Assembly (NCBI GenBank): GCA_003221985.1
Contig: QHUQ01000100.1
Coordinates: forward strand, 1-8,158
Direction: 5' to 3'
Length of the DNA stretch: 8,158 nucleotides
Origin: Gemmatimonadota bacterium
GTDB lineage: Bacteria > Gemmatimonadota > Gemmatimonadetes > Gemmatimonadales > GWC2-71-9
Below the pieces are notes generated by a model that saw nothing but the letters and a program-made list of their open reading frames with translations, made no database searches and was not told the DNA's origin. Positions 1 to 5,805 of this stretch are shown piece by piece. Every line of letters starts with the position of its first letter. The first letter of the stretch is position 1. The position numbers and the translations under genes were made by a program.

Positions 1-431
1 GCTGTCGCGTTGTCGACCGCGCCCGGTGAGCGATCCGTGACCCGATTCTGGAGCAGAATGGACACGCCCATGGCAAGTGGTATGACGAACCATGTCTCGC
101 CACCCGCGAGCGGCAGCCACACGAGCCCGATGATCAGAGAAAGGAAGCCAATGAGGCGAACCAGCATCGACACTGGCTGACCCTTCGAGTCGTAATGGGC
201 AGCTAACCAGACGTTCGTGTGGGAACGTTGCGCGACGAGATTGACACCTGAGATCAGGCGTGGCGAGCCAAGTAACATCCGAGCCGGTCGCCCCGAAAAC
301 GCGTGCTCCTCTACACTGAATCCGCGCGCGGCGAGCTCGCGCGTCAGGACCTCGCGCACCTTCTGATGGTTCGGGGTTCCCACGAGCCGCGGCACCGCCA
401 GCTCGCGGAACAGCTCGGCGTAGTCAGTCAC
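1..431 (-). CDS. M28-family zinc metallopeptidase with membrane-hairpin insert (3' end cut by window edge)
   Basis: The 143 visible codons show an M28 (aminopeptidase Y/S-type) N-terminus. Residues 13-38 (VPRLVGTPNHQKV onward) match the family's usual opening. AHYDS at 78-82 supplies the first zinc ligand, His79, and GAVDNAT at 137-143 supplies the bridging ligand, Asp140. The later Glu/Asp/His ligands would lie beyond the left edge. Between His79 and Asp140 there are about 60 residues, where well-known M28 enzymes have roughly 12-20. The extra part holds two hydrophobic stretches, about 88-108 and 113-127, with Arg/Lys on both outer sides and none in the short loop. I infer a membrane hairpin with the catalytic domain in the cytoplasm. 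No signal peptide is visible. The GTG start overlaps the aldolase stop by 8 bp, and no clear Shine-Dalgarno is seen, so translational coupling is likely. The family call is firm, but the substrate is unknown. Confidence 0.8.
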   Translation of the reverse strand, partial: MTDYAELFRELAVPRLVGTPNHQKVREVLTRELAARGFSVEEHAFSGRPARMLLGSPRLISGVNLVAQRSHTNVWLAAHYDSKGQPVSMLVRLIGFLSLIIGLVWLPLAGGETWFVIPLAMGVSILLQNRVTDRSPGAVDNAT

Positions 432-1320
432 CGCGCACGAGCGCGCTGATGCGCTCGCGATCGGCGGTCGAGATCGGCGCGAGCGGCGGCCGCGGCGGCC
501 CGCCGTACAAGCCGACCGCGTCCATGGCGGCTTTCACGCCCGCGGGGCCGAGCTTGCCGACGGTCTCCTTGTCGAGCGGCGTGATCTGTTCCTGGAGCTG
601 GCCGGCGGCGGCACGATGGCCCTGCTCGAACTCGCGCAGCAGCTGCACACAAAGGCGCGGCGCGAAACACGCCACGCCGACGACGCCGCCCTGACACCCC
701 AGCTCCAGCGCGGTGAACAGCAGCGATGCCGACCCCACGAGGACCGCCCATTGCGGCACCGCCTCGCGGTATGCCGCAAGATTCTTTGGATCACCCGACG
801 AATCCTTCACGCCGATGATCCGCTCGTGGCTCGTGAGCTGCTGCAAGAACGCCGGCGCGAGCGACAGATGCGTGTATTTCGGGATGTTGTAAATCAGCAC
901 TGGCACGGGACTCGCGTCCGCGACCGCACGGAAGTGAATCGCCAGCGACTCCGGCGTTGCGGCCGCCGAAAAGTAGGAGGGCGGACGGACCAGCACGGCA
1001 TCGGCGCCGGCTGCCGCAGCCGCCCTAGATGACGCGATCGTCTGTCGTGTCGACTCCCCACCCGTCCCCGCAATGAGCCATGCCCCGTCGCTGAGCGCTT
1101 CGCGGGCGAGCCCGACCAGGTGACGCTGCTCATCCGCATCGAGCAACGCCGCCTCCCCCGTCGAGCCGGAGACGACAATACCGGCGACGCCCTCAGCCAG
1201 CAGACGCGCGATGTTCTCGCGAAACAGCACGGGCGCGACGTCGCCCGTGGCGGAGTCGAACGGAGTTGGAATGGGCGGGAAGATCCCCGCCGGCCGCCCC
1301 CTCCCCCTGCGCTCGGTCAC
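424..1320 (-). CDS. DapA-superfamily class I aldolase, 4-hydroxy-2-oxoglutarate aldolase (HOGA1)-like
   Basis: This is a 298-residue (beta/alpha)8 pyruvate-dependent Schiff-base aldolase. The visible motifs are GSTGE at 52-56, tyrosine 144 in YNIP (144-147), and Schiff-base lysine 172 in GVKDSSGD (170-177). The C-terminal LYGGPPRPPL stretch is also typical. In E. coli DapA an arginine that binds the aspartate-semialdehyde carboxylate follows YNVPS; here the stretch reads YNIPKYTH and has none, which argues against a true dihydrodipicolinate synthase. From memory, human HOGA1 aligns almost without gaps: its Ser77, Tyr168, Lys196 and Ser198 map to Ser53, Tyr144, Lys172 and Ser174. HOGA1 cleaves 4-hydroxy-2-oxoglutarate to pyruvate and glyoxylate. 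The GTG start overlaps the pilT stop in a GTGA 4-bp overlap. The open frame runs on upstream to 1959, but that part is a shadow of pilT. Other sugar-acid or N-acetylneuraminate-type aldolases remain possible. Confidence 0.85.
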   Translation of the reverse strand: MTERRGRGRPAGIFPPIPTPFDSATGDVAPVLFRENIARLLAEGVAGIVVSGSTGEAALLDADEQRHLVGLAREALSDGAWLIAGTGGESTRQTIASSRAAAAAGADAVLVRPPSYFSAAATPESLAIHFRAVADASPVPVLIYNIPKYTHLSLAPAFLQQLTSHERIIGVKDSSGDPKNLAAYREAVPQWAVLVGSASLLFTALELGCQGGVVGVACFAPRLCVQLLREFEQGHRAAAGQLQEQITPLDKETVGKLGPAGVKAAMDAVGLYGGPPRPPLAPISTADRERISALVRGD

Positions 1321-2465
1321 TGCGGCAGCATGCTCGAGAGGTCGTCGACCTTCACCTCGGCGGCTTCGGCAGCCGCGACGGGCTTCGCCGCGGCGGCGCG
1401 GCGCCGAAGGGAGCGCGCCTGCCGCTCGAATTCCTTGGGATCCGATGACGCGGGCAGCGCGGTCTCGTAGGTCACGACTCCGTCGGTCAACAGATCGATG
1501 AGATGCTGATCGAATGTCTGCATGCCGTACTTCTCGCGCGAGTCCCCGATGTAGTCGGGCAGCTCGGACGTCCGCTCCCCATCTTTGATCATGTCCCGCA
1601 CGATGTCCGTGCAGATCATGACCTGCAACGCGGCCACGCGCCCGCGCCCGTCGGCCCGCGGCAGCAGCCGCTGCGACACCACCGCATGTAACGCCTCCGA
1701 CAGGCGCAGCCGCGCAATATCCTGGTCCTCCGGCGGAAACATCGCGATGATGCGGCTCACGGTCGTTACGGCATCCGGCGTGTGCAGCGTGGACACGAGC
1801 AGATGCCCCGTCTCGGCCGCTTTCATCGCGGTATCGACCGTCTCCGCATCGCGCATCTCGCCGATCAGGACGACGTCGGGATCCTGCCGCAGGGCGGCGC
1901 GCAGCCCGGTACGGAAGTCGTCCGTGTCGACGCCGATCTCCCGCTGCGTCACGGAGCAATTGATGTCCCGGTGCAGGAACTCGATCGGATTCTCGAGCGT
2001 GAGGATGTGGCGATGCTGGCTCTGATTGATGTGGTTGATGATCGCGGCCATCGTTGAGCTCTTGCCCGATCCCGTGACGCCCGTTACGAGGATCATCCCC
2101 CGCTCGGCGTTGGCGACTTCCGCGAGCACGGCCGGCAGCTTCAGCGACTCGAACGTCGGGACGTCGAACGGAATGACGCGCATCACGATCATGAACGACG
2201 AACGCTGGCGGAGGATGTTCACGCGGAAGCGGCCGATGCCCGGCATGCCCCAGGAACAGTCGTAATCGCGCAGCTTGTCGATGCGCCCGCGGTCTTCGTC
2301 GTTGGAAATCAGCCGCTGCGCGATCGCTTTCGTCTGATCGGGCGTCAGCCGCTGCTTGGTGAGGGGAACGAGCTTGCCGTCGATGCGCGCACGGAACACG
2401 TCACCCGCCTTGATGTGCAGGTCGGACGCCCCGCGGTCCACTGCGGCCTTGATGATCTTTTCCAT
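1317..2465 (-). CDS. pilT: Type IV pilus retraction ATPase PilT-like
   Basis: This is a 382-residue secretion-superfamily hexameric ATPase of the PilT/PilU branch, expected at the cytoplasmic base of a type IV pilus, where it powers pilin disassembly. The N-terminal PAS-like domain (about 1-100) opens with RGASDLHIKAG. Walker A is GVTGSGKSST at 129-138 (Lys135). The Asp box is TLENPIEF at 156-163, the Walker B region DPDVVLIGEMRD is at 195-206 (Glu203), and the His box is AAETGHLLVSTLHT at 216-229. The C-terminal GMQTFDQHL at 314-322 is typical. Two oddities appear: the Asp box reads EN where EDP is usual, and the AIRNLIRE-type motif reads IVRDMIKD (288-295). An Ala-rich tail of about 30 residues follows the usual end near residue 350. 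Its ATG directly abuts the dehydrogenase stop. No other pil gene is in the window. Confidence 0.93.
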   Translation of the reverse strand: MEKIIKAAVDRGASDLHIKAGDVFRARIDGKLVPLTKQRLTPDQTKAIAQRLISNDEDRGRIDKLRDYDCSWGMPGIGRFRVNILRQRSSFMIVMRVIPFDVPTFESLKLPAVLAEVANAERGMILVTGVTGSGKSSTMAAIINHINQSQHRHILTLENPIEFLHRDINCSVTQREIGVDTDDFRTGLRAALRQDPDVVLIGEMRDAETVDTAMKAAETGHLLVSTLHTPDAVTTVSRIIAMFPPEDQDIARLRLSEALHAVVSQRLLPRADGRGRVAALQVMICTDIVRDMIKDGERTSELPDYIGDSREKYGMQTFDQHLIDLLTDGVVTYETALPASSDPKEFERQARSLRRRAAAAKPVAAAEAAEVKVDDLSSMLPQ

Positions 2466-3482
2466 TCAGTACCCGGCTTCCAGGTCGACGACGTTCGTGA
2501 GGGGCGCACCTGCAAGATAGCGCCGGATGTTGTCCACGATGAGGGCCGTTTCGCGGTCCCAGAACCCCGTGGTCACGGCGCTGACGTGCGGGCTCACCAG
2601 CAGGCGGGGATGCCGCCAGAACGGGTGCTCGGCGGGCAGCGGCTCGACGGCGAATACGTCGAGCGCCGCACCACGCAGCCGCCGGAGGTCGATCAGCTCG
2701 AGCAGCGCCTGCTCATCGAGCAATGACCCGCGCGAGACGTTGATGACCAGTCCGTGGAGCGGCAGACGCTCGAGCACGCTGCGATCGACCGCTCCGGCAG
2801 TCTCCGTCGTATGTGGCGCCGCGATCACCAGCACGTCGCTCCCGGCCGCCAGCCGCGGCAAATCGGCCAGGGCGCCGATCCATTTTGCACCGGCAGGGCC
2901 GCCGCGCTCCGGCCGCCGCCGCACTCCCGCGACCGACATGCCGAGCGCCAACCCACGCCGCGCCACGGCCGTCCCGATCCCCCCGAGCCCGAAAATGCCG
3001 AGCCGCAGATCGCGGAATTCGCGCATCGGGATCGCGCCGTCGGTGAAGTCCTCCTTGGCCCACCGGCCCTGGCGCTGGGCGGAGATCATGCGGTCGAGGC
3101 CGCGCGTGAAATAGGCGATCGCGGCGAGCACCCAGTCGGCCATCGGCTCGGCGTGCACGCCGGCCGAGTTCGTCAGCACCGCGCCGCTGCCGGCGAGGTG
3201 TGCGAGGCTCGAGCCGACGCCGGCGGTGGCACTGTGCGCCCAGCGCAACGTCCCTTTCGCCGCCGCAGCGATGCCGGACGGCACCCCATAACCCAGGTAG
3301 ATCTCGGCGCCGCGGACCGCGGCAAGCGCTTCCGGAGACCCTCCGGAGCCGCCGTCACCGTCGGAAACGGCGGGAGCCTTCACCTCCATGACGTCCCATC
3401 CCGCGCCCAGGGCGTTCGTGATCTCGACCACGCGTGCTCGCGGAATCCGCCAAGCGGCGCGTGGCGAGGCGAGATCGATCAT
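2466..3482 (-). CDS. D-isomer-specific 2-hydroxyacid dehydrogenase
   Basis: This 338-residue NAD(P)-dependent enzyme interconverts a 2-oxoacid and a D-2-hydroxyacid. The family includes glyoxylate/hydroxypyruvate reductase, phosphoglycerate dehydrogenase and D-lactate dehydrogenase. The Rossmann dinucleotide loop GLGGIG is at 165-170. The catalytic residues are all present: Arg251 in NVSRGSLLDE, Glu280 in DVFAVEPLP and His299 in SPHVSAVT. NSAGVHAEPMADWVLA (105-120) is the usual substrate-domain return helix region. Arginines after the second Rossmann strand (RRR, 188-190) would suit NADP(H), but this is weak evidence. There is no C-terminal ACT domain, so it is not the long SerA form. The start lies 128 bp inside the upstream mgtC-like frame. 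I keep it because IDLASPRAAWRIP resembles the N-terminus of relatives. The exact substrate cannot be read from sequence; the neighbouring aldolase makes glyoxylate a candidate. Confidence 0.9.
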   Translation of the reverse strand: MIDLASPRAAWRIPRARVVEITNALGAGWDVMEVKAPAVSDGDGGSGGSPEALAAVRGAEIYLGYGVPSGIAAAAKGTLRWAHSATAGVGSSLAHLAGSGAVLTNSAGVHAEPMADWVLAAIAYFTRGLDRMISAQRQGRWAKEDFTDGAIPMREFRDLRLGIFGLGGIGTAVARRGLALGMSVAGVRRRPERGGPAGAKWIGALADLPRLAAGSDVLVIAAPHTTETAGAVDRSVLERLPLHGLVINVSRGSLLDEQALLELIDLRRLRGAALDVFAVEPLPAEHPFWRHPRLLVSPHVSAVTTGFWDRETALIVDNIRRYLAGAPLTNVVDLEAGY

Positions 3483-4002
3483 CGAGCCCCGCGCGCCGGA
3501 CCAATCCTTCCAGATCCTCGAGCACAGTTGGTCCCGGCTTCGCGTGAACCGAAACGGTGGAGCGCATCGACTGGCGCTCGACCAGCTTCTCGACCCGGCC
3601 GAGCCCGGCGAGAACCGCGAGGACGACCAGCGTCGTTGCGATACCTTCGAGGTAAAAGCCGCTCCCCAGCGCCACGCCGATGGCCGCCACGACCCAAATG
3701 GTGGCAGCGCTCGTCAGTCCGACGACTGCGCCCCGCGCATGCAGGATCGTGCCGGCCCCGATGAAGCCGACGCCCGTGACGATCTGGCCGGCCACGCGCG
3801 TCGGATCGGTGGCGGCCCCGACCATCGCGATGGAGAGGTGCGTATAGAGCACCGATCCAATACAGATGAGAATATTGGTCCGCAGCCCCGCCGGTTTGCC
3901 GCCGAGCTCACGCTCCATCCCGATCGCCCCACCGAGCAGCGAGGCGAGGCCGAGTTGGAGCATCAGCTCGAGCTTAAAGATGTCGATGATCTGAGTCAGC
4001 AT
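3355..4002 (-). CDS. MgtC/SapB-family membrane protein with shortened, overprinted C-terminus
   Basis: This 215-residue integral membrane protein carries the MgtC/SapB signatures. GGAIGMERELGGKPAGLRTN (24-43) and GVGFIGAGTIL followed by GLTSAATIW (77-103) are nearly canonical. Hydrophobic segments lie at about 12-29, 43-62, 72-87, 93-112 and 119-135. MgtC proteins are linked to magnesium limitation, acid stress and, in pathogens, control of F-ATPase; family members in environmental bacteria mostly lack a tested role. A soluble ACT-like domain seems to begin at about residue 148 (STVSVHAKPGPTVL). From residue 174 on, however, the frame is shared with the downstream dehydrogenase and becomes an Arg/Gly-rich tail with no family likeness. 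The start overlaps trpS by 29 bp. The next ATG (codon 14) would cut the first membrane helix, so 4002 is preferred. The membrane core is secure; the tail is doubtful. Confidence 0.87.
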   Translation of the reverse strand: MLTQIIDIFKLELMLQLGLASLLGGAIGMERELGGKPAGLRTNILICIGSVLYTHLSIAMVGAATDPTRVAGQIVTGVGFIGAGTILHARGAVVGLTSAATIWVVAAIGVALGSGFYLEGIATTLVVLAVLAGLGRVEKLVERQSMRSTVSVHAKPGPTVLEDLEGLVRRAGLDDRSRLATRRLADSASTRGRDHERPGRGMGRHGGEGSRRFRR

Positions 4003-4987
4003 TGGTCTTGAGGAACCCCATGCGATCGCGCACTTCCGCGATCGTGCGGTGGGCGAGCGCGCGCGCCTTGTCCGCGCCGGCGCGCAAACGCACCAGCACG
4101 CCCGCCGGATCGCGCTTCAGCGCCTCGGCGCGCTCGCGCATCGGTTTGAGGGCGGCGATCATGTTATCCGCCAGCACTCGCTTGCAATCGAGACAGCCCC
4201 AGCCGGCGGTGCGGCACTTCTGCGCGACCTCGGCGACGGTGTCGGGCGACGAAAAACCGTGGTGCAACGTGAAGATGTTGCAGATCTCCGGCGTACCGGG
4301 ATCTTTCCGCGTCTTGCGGGCCGGGTCGGTGGCGGCGGGCCGCAGCTTCTCCCAAATCGCTTCGGGGGACTCGAACAGGCCGATCGTGTTCCCCAAACTC
4401 TTCGACATCTTGGCCTTGCCGTCGAGGCCGAGGACGCGCTTCGTTTTCGTAAGCAGCGGCTGTGGCTCAGGGAAATAGGTGTCGCCATAACGCGCGTTCC
4501 AGCGGCGGGCGATCTCGCGCATCAGCTCGAGGTGCTGCACCTGATCCTCACCTACCGGGACGAGGCTAGCTTTATAGAGCAGGACGTCGGCCGCCTGGAG
4601 CACGGGGTAATTGAGCAGCCCTGCCGACACGCTCTCCTGACGCTGGGTCTTGTCCTTGAACTGGGTCTGGCGCTCCAGCTCGCCGAGGGGCGTGACCCCG
4701 TGCGCATTGAGCAGCCAGTTCAGCTCGCTGTGCTCCGCGACGTGCGACTGTACGAACACGATGCAGCGTTCGGGGTCGAGTCCCGCGGCGAAGAGACTCA
4801 CCGCCATGTCGAGCGTGAGCGGCGCCAGGGTCGCGTGGTCGTAGGGCTGCGTGATGGCGTGGAGATCGACGACGCAAAAAAGCGAGTCATATTGGGTTTG
4901 CAACCGGACCCAGTTCTGCACCGCGCCGAGGTAGTTGCCGAGGTGGAGCTCGCCGGATGGCTGGATGCCGCTGAAAATGCGTGTCAT
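3974..4987 (-). CDS. trpS: Tryptophanyl-tRNA synthetase
   Basis: This class Ic aminoacyl-tRNA synthetase activates tryptophan with ATP and charges tRNA-Trp in the cytoplasm. From the ATG at 4987 it is 337 residues, the usual bacterial size. The sequence opens MTRIFSGIQPSGELHLGN, with the HIGH-type signature HLGN at 15-18. The core stretch YPVLQAADVLLYKASLVPVGEDQ (127-149) and the ATP-binding KMSKS loop (193-197) are intact. The C-terminal GWGCLDCK helix region (262-269) is typical of TrpS. A GTG at 4996 would add three residues; I prefer the ATG because the homologous N-terminus starts there. Neither start has a convincing Shine-Dalgarno. It is the first gene of the leftward train, so its promoter presumably lies in or beyond the divergent suhB coding start. 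Confidence 0.96.
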   Translation of the reverse strand: MTRIFSGIQPSGELHLGNYLGAVQNWVRLQTQYDSLFCVVDLHAITQPYDHATLAPLTLDMAVSLFAAGLDPERCIVFVQSHVAEHSELNWLLNAHGVTPLGELERQTQFKDKTQRQESVSAGLLNYPVLQAADVLLYKASLVPVGEDQVQHLELMREIARRWNARYGDTYFPEPQPLLTKTKRVLGLDGKAKMSKSLGNTIGLFESPEAIWEKLRPAATDPARKTRKDPGTPEICNIFTLHHGFSSPDTVAEVAQKCRTAGWGCLDCKRVLADNMIAALKPMRERAEALKRDPAGVLVRLRAGADKARALAHRTIAEVRDRMGFLKTNADSDHRHL

Positions 4988-5007
4988 GGAGGCCACGGGG
5001 CCACAAG

Positions 5008-5805
5008 GTGCGTGAATACAACGACTTAGTCAAGCTGGCCGAGCGCGCGGCGCTGCGCGCCGGCGACTATTTGCGGGGCGCGAGTCGGCCCGCGGTGCAC
5101 ACGTGGACCGAGAAGGCGCAACATGATTTCGCGACCGAGGTGGATCGCGCGGCGGAAGGGCTCGTGGCCGAGACGATCATGCGCGAAGTGCCCGAGTCGG
5201 TGATCGTCGGCGAAGAGCTGTCGCCGAGACGGCCGGCGCGCGGCGAAGTCGTCTGGATCGTGGACCCGCTCGACGGCACGACAAACTTTCTGCACGGCTA
5301 CCCGCAGTTTGCCGTCAGCATCGCTTGCGTCCTCGACGGAAAACTTGCCGCGGGAGTCGTCCACGATGTCTGCCGCAAGAGCACCTACGTGGCGACGCGC
5401 GGTGGAGGCGCCTTCCAGGATGGGACACGACTCAGCGTCTCGCCCGTGACGGACCCCCGGTTCGCGTTGATCGGGACCGGATTTCCGTTCCGCGCGCTCG
5501 AGAAGCTGCACGTGTATCTCGCGCAGTTTGCGGCGGTCACGGGCGCCGCGAGTGGAATACGCCGCGCCGGCTCGGCGGCACTCGATCTCGCCGACCTCGC
5601 GTCCGGGAGACTCGACGCGTTCTGGGAGCTGCAGCTGTCTCCCTGGGATATCGCCGCCGGGACCTTGCTCATCCGCGAAGCGGGTGGTCTGGTAACGCGG
5701 CCCGATGGAGGATCGGACGTTCTGGCCGGCGATGATGACGGGTCGATCGTCGCGGGGAACGCCGCGTTGCACAAATGGCTGCTCGAGCTGCTGCGGAGAA
5801 GCTGA
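5008..5805 (+). CDS. suhB: Inositol-1-monophosphatase family phosphatase (SuhB-like)
   Basis: This 265-residue Mg-dependent phosphatase is close in length to E. coli SuhB (267). Metal-binding motifs are intact: Glu69-Glu70 in VIVGEEL, the signature WIVDPLDGTTNF at 83-94 (Asp86, Asp89, Thr91), and WDIAAGTLLIREAGG at 213-227 (Asp214). KAQHDFATEVDRAAE (36-50) is the usual N-terminal helix motif. Likely substrates are inositol-1-phosphate or related sugar phosphates. Some family members act instead on histidinol phosphate or PAP, and motifs alone do not settle this. I chose the GTG at 5008, which gives a normal N-terminus (MREYNDLVKLAERAALRAG). The open frame extends to a GTG at 4981, but those nine codons overlap trpS and look unlike the family. 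GGGG at 4997-5000 could serve as a weak ribosome site. The stop overlaps the next start by one base (TGATG). Confidence 0.93.
   Translation: MREYNDLVKLAERAALRAGDYLRGASRPAVHTWTEKAQHDFATEVDRAAEGLVAETIMREVPESVIVGEELSPRRPARGEVVWIVDPLDGTTNFLHGYPQFAVSIACVLDGKLAAGVVHDVCRKSTYVATRGGGAFQDGTRLSVSPVTDPRFALIGTGFPFRALEKLHVYLAQFAAVTGAASGIRRAGSAALDLADLASGRLDAFWELQLSPWDIAAGTLLIREAGGLVTRPDGGSDVLAGDDDGSIVAGNAALHKWLLELLRRS
5795..5799 (+). promoter_or_regulatory. Ribosome binding site deciding the ftcD start
   Basis: GGAGA lies five bases before the ATG at 5805, inside the last codons of suhB. It supports that start over the in-frame ATG at 5775, which would add ten residues (MAARAAAEKL) translated from suhB sequence. 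Conserved FTCD homology begins only at PLVECVPNFSEG. Confidence 0.7.

Noticed and set aside
1321..1959. Upstream part of the long minus-strand open frame (424-1959) as an N-terminal extension of the aldolase
   Set aside because: It is the shadow frame of pilT, is Arg/Ala-rich with no family likeness, and the aldolase homology begins right after the GTG at 1320.
2754..3764. 336-codon plus-strand open frame
   Set aside because: It lies antisense to the dehydrogenase and mgtC-like genes, is low-complexity Arg/Pro/Ala, and is typical of high-GC shadow frames.
4981..5007. Earlier GTG start for suhB
   Set aside because: The added nine residues overlap the trpS start and are unlike the family. GTG 5008 gives the normal N-terminus.
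4049..5029. 326-codon plus-strand open frame
   Set aside because: It is antisense to trpS, whose motifs are complete. The translation shows no recognisable domain.
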